From positions 20,284-84,283 of IMG/VR virus record IMGVR_UViG_3300046373_000039: a DNA stretch of 64,000 bases, one strand, 5' to 3'. The notes beneath the pieces are model-generated. The model was not told the DNA's origin, searched no databases, and saw nothing but the letters and a program-made list of their open reading frames with translations. Shown piece after piece: positions 32,419 to 39,783 of this stretch. Numbering within the stretch: position 1 is the stretch's first letter; every line of letters begins with the position of its first letter. The position numbers and the translations under genes were made by a program. Source of the DNA: a virus.

Positions 32419-33297
32419 TTAATTTTCCTGTGTTGCCCAGCTAAAACCGGGTGTATTATTCTTGAGACGGTTATAAATCATCTTCTTAGTAAACTCAGTA
32501 TTTCTAGCCGCTTCTAAGATAGAGCCGTAGACAACACCGTTTATTTCTACAGGTTTAGACCTGTGATGGGCAAATCCAGTCCTTCCGAACATATGATTTT
32601 CTTCACCTTTTTGACCCTTAGGTCTCCCACATTGCTCTATAAAACCATCCCTAATTCTTTTATATAAAGCACTTTTCTTTTGACCTAAATAATTAGCGGC
32701 TCTAGTCAATGTATCAAACCAAAATCCTGCAACATATGTTGGTATTTCAATGGAATCTTTACGCGGTTTAAAGGTACGTTGTGTATGTCCTAAGTTACCG
32801 TCTCTACGCCACTTGTGAAGTTGCGTTATATTTACAGATAACGCAATGGAAGCATCTTCTAGATGAGGAAACCAGAAGCCAGATACATAGTGCGGGTCAT
32901 ATTCTTTTCTTCGACCAATCACTATTCCCTTATTCCAAGCCACGTTCTCCGAATGGTATTTGTTAAGCCCTTCTGAAATTTTAACTTTCATCTCATTCGA
33001 CAAAAGTATTGCTCCAGTTTTAGGGTTTCCCAAAATCAGGTTGTAACCCTCTTCTATAGAGTTGTATGCAACAATAGCCTTCTCTTCTAGATCAAGGATA
33101 TAAGACTCTTCTCCTACACACAATATAACATACTCAAAATTCTCCGAACGGTATTTTTGGATAGAGTTTCTAAGTTTCGTGCAAGTTGAGTACGGACTGC
33201 AATGCTCTTTAAATCTTGTGTCTGGTCTACACGTCATACCAATATAAACTTTCTGATTTATTTTATTAGTAATCTTGTATAAGTAAAATTTACGCAT
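32419..33297 (-). CDS. GIY-YIG homing endonuclease
   Basis: A 292-residue free-standing endonuclease inserted between sheath and tube genes. The N-terminus carries the GIY-YIG module in the variant form FYLYKITNK...VYIGMT (residues 4-22). The later parts contain NUMOD-like helices used for DNA recognition (EDASIALSVNITQLHKW, TRAANYLGQKKSALYKRI, GSILEAARNTEFTKKM). ATG 33297 has a strong GGAGGT site that lies inside an inverted repeat, suggesting that translation is held down. Confidence 0.85.
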   Translation of the reverse strand: MRKFYLYKITNKINQKVYIGMTCRPDTRFKEHCSPYSTCTKLRNSIQKYRSENFEYVILCVGEESYILDLEEKAIVAYNSIEEGYNLILGNPKTGAILLSNEMKVKISEGLNKYHSENVAWNKGIVIGRRKEYDPHYVSGFWFPHLEDASIALSVNITQLHKWRRDGNLGHTQRTFKPRKDSIEIPTYVAGFWFDTLTRAANYLGQKKSALYKRIRDGFIEQCGRPKGQKGEENHMFGRTGFAHHRSKPVEINGVVYGSILEAARNTEFTKKMIYNRLKNNTPGFSWATQEN

Positions 33298-33347
33298 TAA
33301 AACCTCCCAGTAAATAAATATTGATTTTACCACATGAGAGGTTTTAA
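33297..33347 (-). promoter_or_regulatory. Stem-loop that can hide the ribosome site of the GIY-YIG gene
   Basis: TTAAAACCTC (33297-33306) and GAGGTTTTAA (33338-33347) are perfect inverted repeats 31 bases apart. In the leftward transcript the second arm holds GAGGTTTTAATG, that is the Shine-Dalgarno and start codon, so pairing would block translation. Confidence 0.6.
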
Positions 33348-33358
33348 CACAAGGCATT

Positions 33359-34651
33359 TTATACACTAAGGTAGAACTGAATGTCCACAGATCTAATCGC
33401 ACCAGCAAGACGTGCTCTAATGACAAATACACCAGCAGCACGTTGAGCACGTAGTGTTGGGCTGATTGACAGCACAGGAGGAGTTTGCACAGTCCAGCCA
33501 GAATCAATCATGCCATTGTTTTCAGCCAGAGATAGCACAGAACGAATTTCGTTCTCTACAATCAAAAGGCCTGGATCAGTCATAGGAATTTTAAGGCTGT
33601 TAATGATACGGAAATAAATACCTTCCTGAAGTCTGGCTTTTAGCCAATCTTTAGAAATCTGAATATCAATAGGTTTTCCGTCAAACATGTTACCGTCTTG
33701 GAATACATCAACACCACCTTTACGGCGGAAAAAGTTCCATGATTTAGCACGCAAGTTAACAATCTGGCTAGGGCTCAAGATACTTCGAGTAACACCGGCA
33801 GCACGCTTAAAGTCCCAATCGTTTGAGCCAGGAGTTACAGCCAATTGACTACCGGACCATGCCGCTTCTGGAAACTCGGTTGCAGCAGTTGCAGACCAAG
33901 CACCGAAAGTCCGACCAGCGGACTTAGCATTAAGTTTGTAACCAATGTCTGTAACACCGGCAGTCGGCGCTACTACATCAGCAGAGGAAAGACCATAGAT
34001 CTTATCCATGGCTTGAATAGTATCAGACAAAGCCTCTTGTTCAGCTACAACCTGTGTTTCAGCGAGAAGCTCATACCATACGTCATTTTCAGCATCAACT
34101 GCCAACAGCGCATCCGGCCAAGTTTCAGTTGGGGTAGCATTGGTTAGTGTCACATTAGACGAACTTGTCAGACTCCAAGCACTACCAGGCGTAGTTGGAG
34201 CTACTGTGAAAGTCCCATCCAAGTTATCGGTAAAACTAATACCTGTAGGAGAACCAACAGCAGTATCGAGACCTGCAACAATTTCAATAGCAGTTGCAGA
34301 AGCATCAGAAGTAAAGGTGTAGGTAGTCCCATTAATGCTAATGGAATATACTGTTGAGTTAGCAACAGTTACTGTACCAGTAACGCTATTTACTTGACGA
34401 CGACCAATAACTAAAGAAGGAATTGGAGCACCGATTACAGAGTCTTGACCGAACGCTTTACTAGCCATTTTATAGACATTGCTAGTAGTGGGAAAATCAG
34501 CGCCTACTTCATTGATAGTCAAGTACGTACGAGCACGTTCAGCAAAATTAGTGAAGGTGGCAAGAATGAGGGGAATTGCAAAAGAAGCCGTAGCGATTGC
34601 AGTAGTCTGATCGGTAATAACTACCCTAACTACATCATCTAAATCACTCAT
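33359..34651 (-). CDS. Tail sheath protein (DUF3383-like)
   Basis: A 430-residue sheath subunit. The DUF3383-type parts are the N-terminal DVVRVVITDQTTAIA and LILATFTNFAERARTY, and the C-terminal half with FFRRKGGVDVFQDGN, KDWLKARLQEGIYFRI and VENEIRSVLSLAENNG. Between about 85 and 170 an extra beta-rich module (STVYSISINGTTYTFTSDAS, in pieces, AIEIVAGLD) is inserted, a relative of a segment in the baseplate J protein. Contraction of this protein drives the tube into the cell. Confidence 0.85.
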   Translation of the reverse strand: MSDLDDVVRVVITDQTTAIATASFAIPLILATFTNFAERARTYLTINEVGADFPTTSNVYKMASKAFGQDSVIGAPIPSLVIGRRQVNSVTGTVTVANSTVYSISINGTTYTFTSDASATAIEIVAGLDTAVGSPTGISFTDNLDGTFTVAPTTPGSAWSLTSSSNVTLTNATPTETWPDALLAVDAENDVWYELLAETQVVAEQEALSDTIQAMDKIYGLSSADVVAPTAGVTDIGYKLNAKSAGRTFGAWSATAATEFPEAAWSGSQLAVTPGSNDWDFKRAAGVTRSILSPSQIVNLRAKSWNFFRRKGGVDVFQDGNMFDGKPIDIQISKDWLKARLQEGIYFRIINSLKIPMTDPGLLIVENEIRSVLSLAENNGMIDSGWTVQTPPVLSISPTLRAQRAAGVFVIRARLAGAIRSVDIQFYLSV

Positions 34652-34684
34652 ATTTTATTATGATCCTTAATTATGTAGCGATTG

Positions 34685-35227
34685 CTACGGGTAAATAATA
34701 CTTTCTGGAATTTTTATAATTACTGGAATCTCTGAAGTTTCGTCAGCAATGACTACACCATCAACAGAGTCAATAAGTTGGTTTGTAACAACAATATAGC
34801 TAAAAGTCACGTCCATGTTATGGTATTCAACCCACTTTGTATCTGGTTTTTGAGGTGCCCTACGAATCTGACTCTTCCTCATAAAACCTAATCTGTTTCT
34901 GTTCAATTCCAACCGTGTAAGGGGATTGTTATTGACATTGTTGTTAAAGCTTTGTGACATCTCACCACTCAAGTTACCGATAAAACTAAACTGACACATT
35001 ATTTCATATGCAACTTGAAATGTTAGTGTTTCATCAGTATTAACTAAAGTTGATGTGCTATGATGTCCTTGTTGCTCATCATTCAAAACATTGATCACAA
35101 CATAACTAACAGAGGGTTCTGGTCCATTCTCATGACTGAAAATAACCATCGGATTAGTAAACTCTGACAAAGCTGCAATAGCACTTGTGCGGATGGCTTG
35201 TTTCAAGTCTGTAAATATAGCCATCAA
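34685..35227 (-). CDS. Neck / tail terminator protein (LIC_12616-like)
   Basis: A 180-residue protein just before the sheath gene. The string LTFQVAYEIMCQFSFIG, FNNNVNNNPLTRLELNRNRL and YHNMDVTFSYIV matches neck proteins that cap the tail tube in contractile phages. It overlaps the previous gene by four bases. Confidence 0.7.
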   Translation of the reverse strand: MMAIFTDLKQAIRTSAIAALSEFTNPMVIFSHENGPEPSVSYVVINVLNDEQQGHHSTSTLVNTDETLTFQVAYEIMCQFSFIGNLSGEMSQSFNNNVNNNPLTRLELNRNRLGFMRKSQIRRAPQKPDTKWVEYHNMDVTFSYIVVTNQLIDSVDGVVIADETSEIPVIIKIPESIIYP

Positions 35228-35706
35228 TTACTTCCTTTATTATCTACTTTAAACTCAATAGAGTTGTACAGCGTATCAGAATCTCTCAGAGGATCATTAA
35301 ATCCTTTTTCAGCAACAGTAAACGGAGAGTTAGGCGGTGTATCCCAGTCAGCAACAGCTTTCTTAAGATCAGCCTTGGCCTGTACACCAATCCTTGTATA
35401 CTCTTGTTTAAAGGTAGACTTTCCTTCGGCAATTCTCTGCATACTATCTACAAAGAGTTTGTCATAAGACCCTTTCTTTATAGGTGCCATAAACCCAACA
35501 CGAATAGCTGGGCGGGTGGGGATATTCTTAGCTGGTAATCCTTCTTCTTGCCACTGCCACACTTGTGCTACAGCTAAGTTATCATTATCAGAACCATAAT
35601 TTACAGGCTCTACAATTCCAACCTGAACCTCTTGACCAGAAGCTTTGAGAAGATCCTTTTTCATCTTATCCCATACAGAAGTATCTACTTTTAATGTAAA
35701 CGCCAT
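35224..35706 (-). CDS. Tail completion / head-tail joining protein (HK97 gp10- or Mu gpG-like)
   Basis: A 160-residue protein with a basic helical N-terminus (WDKMKKDLLKASGQEVQVGI), a middle NIPTRPAIRVGFM and a later LKKAVADWDTPPNSPFTVAEKG, ending near DTLYNSIEF. That order (IPTRPFIR... then PNSPxTxxxKG...L..S) is characteristic of gp10/gpG-type tail completion proteins. Sits between the connector and terminator genes. Confidence 0.7.
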   Translation of the reverse strand: MAFTLKVDTSVWDKMKKDLLKASGQEVQVGIVEPVNYGSDNDNLAVAQVWQWQEEGLPAKNIPTRPAIRVGFMAPIKKGSYDKLFVDSMQRIAEGKSTFKQEYTRIGVQAKADLKKAVADWDTPPNSPFTVAEKGFNDPLRDSDTLYNSIEFKVDNKGSN

Positions 35707-35715
35707 AGATACTCC

Positions 35716-36090
35716 TTAGTTTGGTGTCAATTCCACGCGGGCACATTTGGCCTCATAGTGATCCCGGACGCCCATTGAAAACTTTTGAGTTTTCATAACT
35801 TCGTACCAATCACCATCCCAAAGAAACCTATCTGCACCATACCCTTCAGTACCTTCCTTCTTAGATCTAACTAAATCAGCTGTAAACAACCACATCCAAC
35901 TTTTAGTTCTATCAGCTTCTGGTAGAAGGTACACTTGGTAATCCGAAAAAGGGTGAACGTTAGCTTGTATTGTTACAGCTACTTCATCTCCCTCTACCCA
36001 ACGACCTTTTACATATGATCCTTCAGAATGACGTACAATGCTTACATGTGTTTTTCTAACTAAAGAAAAATCTGCTATTGTCATAACCAC
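35716..36090 (-). CDS. Head closure (stopper) protein, probable
   Basis: A 124-residue beta-rich protein, GRWVEGDEVAVTIQANVHPFS and FLWDGDWYEVMKTQKFSMG. Its size, position between adaptor and tail completion genes and beta pattern fit the head closure protein that retains DNA. It overlaps the upstream gene by ten bases. Confidence 0.6.
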   Translation of the reverse strand: MVMTIADFSLVRKTHVSIVRHSEGSYVKGRWVEGDEVAVTIQANVHPFSDYQVYLLPEADRTKSWMWLFTADLVRSKKEGTEGYGADRFLWDGDWYEVMKTQKFSMGVRDHYEAKCARVELTPN

Positions 36091-36557
36091 TGACCTCTTT
36101 CATAGAAAGAGTTTATGTAGAAATCATATCCTTCATTATTCCACAGATAATGATTATAAGGGCATCCTGCAATTCTTGGTAAACAAAGTCTTACGTTGTC
36201 TCTGTTTATATTATTCTTCCACATATCTGATCTAGAAATACCACCAGCATATGGCATACCTACATAGAGAGAACTTTCACCTTTATCAATCAGATCATCT
36301 AAAGCTGCTGAGTAAAGTTTAGCAAAATCACTCCAAACTTCGTAGTGACCCGCCTTCTCTCTTGTAGGGGATTTAGCAATTTGAAACTTAATGACTTTAG
36401 CAGCTGCGATAGCTGCTAGCATCTCATCACCTTCATACTTATCTAGGTAATATTGATAAGTACTGTCGTCCAAGATTTCAAAGTCAGAAAATACATCGCC
36501 AACTAGTAACCTTACACGATCTATTAGATTTGTTGTTGGATCCCCCGTGAAAGGCAT
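36081..36557 (-). CDS. Head-tail adaptor protein, probable
   Basis: A 158-residue protein whose N-terminal 100 residues are helical (LIDRVRLLVGDV, DDSTYQYYLDKYEGDEMLAAIAAAKVI in pieces), like the helical-bundle adaptors that sit under the portal. The C-terminus is rich in Tyr/Asn/Trp. Second gene after the capsid gene, as expected for an adaptor. Confidence 0.65.
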   Translation of the reverse strand: MPFTGDPTTNLIDRVRLLVGDVFSDFEILDDSTYQYYLDKYEGDEMLAAIAAAKVIKFQIAKSPTREKAGHYEVWSDFAKLYSAALDDLIDKGESSLYVGMPYAGGISRSDMWKNNINRDNVRLCLPRIAGCPYNHYLWNNEGYDFYINSFYERGQWL

Positions 36558-36568
36558 AGTTGGTTTCC

Positions 36569-36754
36569 TTAAACTTTAAGTGCAGCGATTAGTTCATTAA
36601 CTTTTGCAACAGTCGTTGGCAAGTCTGCGCCACCAGCAAGTGGAGCTACGTTGGCAGGTTTAGTTGCCTGACCTGTACCAATGTCCACAAGCAGTTTACG
36701 CAAAGCAAACCAAAAACCACCACGCTGATAGTCGGGTTTTAATTCCAGAGCCAT
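36569..36754 (-). CDS. Small structural protein, 61 aa
   Basis: Directly follows the capsid gene hairpin. Begins MALELKPDYQRGGFWFALRK and ends VNELIAALKV; helical with a Pro/Gly-rich middle. Probably a minor head component by position. Function unknown. Confidence 0.55.
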   Translation of the reverse strand: MALELKPDYQRGGFWFALRKLLVDIGTGQATKPANVAPLAGGADLPTTVAKVNELIAALKV

Positions 36755-36781
36755 TTTTTATTCCTTCTTTAATAAAGTACA

Positions 36782-36799
36782 GAGGGGATTTCTCCCCTC
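36782..36799 (-). terminator. Hairpin after the capsid gene (possible weak terminator)
   Basis: GAGGGGA / TCCCCTC with a four-base loop, followed leftward by TGTACTTTATT. Similar to the hairpin at 31857. Likely lowers read-through downstream of the most strongly needed structural gene. Confidence 0.55.
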
Positions 36800-36817
36800 A
36801 TAAAGTTAACCTAACTC

Positions 36818-37921
36818 TTATGGAGTATAAGGTTGAACTGGTACAGTACCTGTTGGCAGGTAAGCAACTACGATTTCTTGTGGACGAGATACGAAGTTCA
36901 AGAGGTTACTTTCAGTCTCGATTTCGATAATTTCGTCTTTAGGGTCACGGAATTCCCAAGCATAAGAAGCCTGTGCAACAGTGTTTACAGTGCTAAACTT
37001 ATTAGGGGTAGCGTAGTAAGTTGTGAACAGGTCTTGTACACCCAGTGGCAGGAAGTAAGCTTGGCCTTCTGGGATGAAGGTAGTACCGGCTTGTGGACGA
37101 ACTTCGTAGAAGGTTACACCTTGGTATTCGAAGCTACGATACAGAACACCTTGGTCACCAGGAACCAGACCACCAACTTGACGGTTCAACAGCAGGTTGG
37201 AAGTACCACCAGCAAGTTGAGCTTTCAGAATATCAGTGATATAAGGATTGTTGATCAGTGCTTGGAAATAAGTAGGTGAGCACAGAGCAATGAAACGGTT
37301 AACAACTTCGCCAGATTGCAGATTGTCTTGCAGAGCAGCGACAACGTTGTTAATCATAGCATCAGGAGTGGTGGATGCAACAAGATCAGTTACGATCTGA
37401 GTACGAGAAACACCGAACTGCTGATAGAAGTTCTGGGTCACTGTGCCACGAGGTGCATACACACCACCAGTGGTGATCAGGTTGAAACGGGACACTTCAC
37501 GAACCCATGCGTGAGCCTTACGGGCTTTAGCAAGTTTACGTTGGCGTACTGCTTCGATAGTTTCCAGATCATTGCCTTGGTACACTTGAGCCCATGCAGC
37601 AATACCTTCAACATCTTGTGGAGTGATTGCATAAGAAGCTGGGAAGTGTGGAACATCAATACGAAGGTATTGTTTGTTATCTGGGGTCAGAGTTTGTGAC
37701 TTTTCACCCCAGTTGTAGTCTTGTAGAGCACCACTAAGTACTTCAGTGTATACTGGAACCAGAGCATGTTTCTGGGTCAGGAATACATCTTCGAACAGGC
37801 CAAGTTGGTCCATAAGAAAGAAGCGGTTAGGGATTACGTTAATTGGTTGTGTGATTTCGATACGAAGGTTGGCGTTAGCCGGATCGAAAGCAAGAGCTTT
37901 GCTCAGGAATTGCTCAGACAT
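36818..37921 (-). CDS. Major capsid protein (lambda gpE-like)
   Basis: A 367-residue HK97-fold shell protein of the gpE family. Typical strings: an N-terminal IPNRFFLMDQLGLFEDVFL, a middle HAWVREVSRFNLITTGGVY, and a C-terminal half with GVTFYEVRP and GQAYFLPLG. It follows the decoration gene and precedes the connector genes. The flanking hairpin fits high expression. Confidence 0.85.
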   Translation of the reverse strand: MSEQFLSKALAFDPANANLRIEITQPINVIPNRFFLMDQLGLFEDVFLTQKHALVPVYTEVLSGALQDYNWGEKSQTLTPDNKQYLRIDVPHFPASYAITPQDVEGIAAWAQVYQGNDLETIEAVRQRKLAKARKAHAWVREVSRFNLITTGGVYAPRGTVTQNFYQQFGVSRTQIVTDLVASTTPDAMINNVVAALQDNLQSGEVVNRFIALCSPTYFQALINNPYITDILKAQLAGGTSNLLLNRQVGGLVPGDQGVLYRSFEYQGVTFYEVRPQAGTTFIPEGQAYFLPLGVQDLFTTYYATPNKFSTVNTVAQASYAWEFRDPKDEIIEIETESNLLNFVSRPQEIVVAYLPTGTVPVQPYTP

Positions 37922-37943
37922 TATATTTTTCCTTAGATAATTA

Positions 37944-38345
37944 TTAAACAGCTACCAAAACATCAATACCTTGAGCATTGAGTTGAGTAGTTACGATAGC
38001 CATCTGAGCAGTACTAATACCGTTCACAGATTTGAGTAGGAAATCGCTCACTTGAGCGGGACCACGCCACATAACCAAGCCCAATGCGTTAGCAGTAAGG
38101 GTAAAGGTAGGACGCACGTCATAGTGGTCGCCAAGTACGATAGCCAATACAGAACCGGCTGGAACAGCCGCGCCTGCAACATATTTAGCGAAGGTAGCAC
38201 TCAGGGCAGTACCAACAACCAAAGTACCCAGAGGATAGGTGCCAGCAGGAAGAGTTACTTCTTCACGGCAGTAGCCATCAGCAGGGGAGAATTCACGTAC
38301 AACCAGATCACCAAGGGTGCGGATGTTAAAATCAGTAAGAGGCAT
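37944..38345 (-). CDS. Head decoration protein (lambda gpD-like)
   Basis: A 133-residue beta-rich protein upstream of the capsid gene. It has the pattern of gpD-like decoration proteins: LGDLVVREFSPADGYCREEV, LPAGTYPLGTLV, and a later VPAGSVLAIVL. Trimers would cap the three-fold sites of the shell. It overlaps the scaffold gene by one base. Confidence 0.75.
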   Translation of the reverse strand: MPLTDFNIRTLGDLVVREFSPADGYCREEVTLPAGTYPLGTLVVGTALSATFAKYVAGAAVPAGSVLAIVLGDHYDVRPTFTLTANALGLVMWRGPAQVSDFLLKSVNGISTAQMAIVTTQLNAQGIDVLVAV

Positions 38346-38785
38346 TATTTACCTTCCTTATTATTGAACTTTTCTTGATAGGATTTAGTCAGAGCGGCTA
38401 CGCCGTCTTCTTCGACTTGAGTATTAGTCTCGCCTGAAACGCCTTTTTCTTTGAACATATCAGATTCTTCAACAGCTTTTTTGTCTTTAGCCATTGCTTT
38501 AACGATAGTTTCAAAAGCTTCAGCGCCTAGTGCCTCGGTTGATTTGTAGAGAACTTCTACCTGATCTTCGGCAATACCTGCTTCTTTTAGGACGGCTTTA
38601 CGGCCTTTTTCTACAGATTCTTTTTCTTTGGCTTCAAAGCCTTTAACAACTTCCAGAAGACCATCAAGTTCAGCTTGTTTGGCTACTAGTTTTTCTTCTT
38701 GTTCTTTAACAGCTTTAGCAACAGCTTCTTCAACTGCTTTGCTAATCTGTTCTTCGTGAACTGCTTTAGTTACGAACTCAGACAT
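38345..38785 (-). CDS. Possible nested scaffold product (internal start)
   Basis: In-frame ATG 38785 with AAAGG eight bases upstream would give a 146-residue protein beginning MSEFVTKAVHEEQ, which contains only the coiled-coil scaffold. Nested scaffold genes made this way occur in other phages (lambda Nu3 within C). Not certain, since the site is moderate. Confidence 0.4.
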   Translation of the reverse strand: MSEFVTKAVHEEQISKAVEEAVAKAVKEQEEKLVAKQAELDGLLEVVKGFEAKEKESVEKGRKAVLKEAGIAEDQVEVLYKSTEALGAEAFETIVKAMAKDKKAVEESDMFKEKGVSGETNTQVEEDGVAALTKSYQEKFNNKEGK

Positions 38786-39325
38786 TTGTTTACCTTTATT
38801 TTTGGTCTTTTCCACAGAGGGAGAGGTTGTATCGGGTGATACAGTTACGCCCTCTTTCGAGGACAATGCTTGTTCGAACTTCTTCTGTGTTTCAAGAAGT
38901 AGGAGCAATTCTTCAGGTTTAAGGTTAGCGATAGCTTTATGTACCTCGGCTTCACTCTTATCCATAACCAAGGACTTCATTAGAGTTACGGCTTCAACGC
39001 GCTCATCAAGCCACTCTTGATACCAATCTTTATACTCTTCAGGATCTTCTTCAGACTCAACATCCATACCCATAATACGGGCAAGAACAATTGCATCGTC
39101 ATACCACATACAAAAGAAAGTGGTTAGGAAGTCAACAATGTTCATTTCAACTTGAACCATTGTAGCTTTTTCTACTTGATCTTCTGTAATACTTTTGGTG
39201 GCTTTGGTCAGCAAAGTAGTTACGCCGTTAGCTGGACCGCCTTGATGTTTACCAACCAAGGCTACGTGACTACCTGTCCCTTCAAAATTAAAGTTAGATA
39301 GCCGCTTACGTGCTTGTTCTGTCAT
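38345..39325 (-). CDS. Protease-tail / scaffold protein
   Basis: A 326-residue protein after the XkdF-like protease gene. The first 150 residues are helical and acidic. From about residue 181 the chain is an almost continuous charged helix (AVEEAVAKAVKEQEEKLVAK), typical of phage scaffolding proteins that guide shell assembly and are then digested. A methionine at 181 with its own ribosome site suggests a shorter second product. The gene overlaps the protease by one base. Confidence 0.7.
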   Translation of the reverse strand: MTEQARKRLSNFNFEGTGSHVALVGKHQGGPANGVTTLLTKATKSITEDQVEKATMVQVEMNIVDFLTTFFCMWYDDAIVLARIMGMDVESEEDPEEYKDWYQEWLDERVEAVTLMKSLVMDKSEAEVHKAIANLKPEELLLLLETQKKFEQALSSKEGVTVSPDTTSPSVEKTKNKGKQMSEFVTKAVHEEQISKAVEEAVAKAVKEQEEKLVAKQAELDGLLEVVKGFEAKEKESVEKGRKAVLKEAGIAEDQVEVLYKSTEALGAEAFETIVKAMAKDKKAVEESDMFKEKGVSGETNTQVEEDGVAALTKSYQEKFNNKEGK

Positions 39326-39783
39326 TATAGTTCTTCCACAGAAGCGCGGCAGCCAATACTAACTCCGCAAATATCGCCTGATTTAACTTGTTTCCAAAGC
39401 TTGTCTGATTCATCGTTTCCTTCTGGAAAGTGAAACCATTGGAGCCAAGTACCTTTCTTAATCATTCGTCCATCATCCAACATAAAGTCAGAGGGTGAAA
39501 TAAATGATTGTTCAATCTTAGCTGTTTCAATCTGAACTTGATGGAAGAGATTAGCCTTATTACAATGCGTGTTGAAATTAATACAAGCCTTTTCAACTTC
39601 TTCAGCAGAATAGATGTCTCCGTGAAGATCAACTGTTTCAGGTTCAAGTACTACAAACAAAGCTCGACGTTCTTCAACATCAATGGATTTAGTTACTTCC
39701 ATTTCAATATCTTTATCAGCCTTAGATCCACCAAAGAATTTCTCTAGGATTTCATAAAGCTTTTCGGATTTCGATTCACTCAT
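39325..39783 (-). CDS. Prohead protease, XkdF-like
   Basis: A 152-residue protein with the XkdF/S78-type serine protease pattern: ALFVVLEPETVDLHGDIYSA, a core histidine in HCNKANLFHQV, and the final SGDICGVSIGC, where the serine of GVSIG is the likely nucleophile. It would mature the prohead and degrade the scaffold encoded next. Overlaps the portal gene by four bases. Confidence 0.75.
   Translation of the reverse strand: MSESKSEKLYEILEKFFGGSKADKDIEMEVTKSIDVEERRALFVVLEPETVDLHGDIYSAEEVEKACINFNTHCNKANLFHQVQIETAKIEQSFISPSDFMLDDGRMIKKGTWLQWFHFPEGNDESDKLWKQVKSGDICGVSIGCRASVEEL

Noticed and set aside
33298-33507. N-terminal extension of the GIY-YIG protein into the sheath gene
   Set aside because: It has no ribosome site, overlaps the sheath gene antiparallel in frame content and lacks any domain; ATG 33297 has a strong site.
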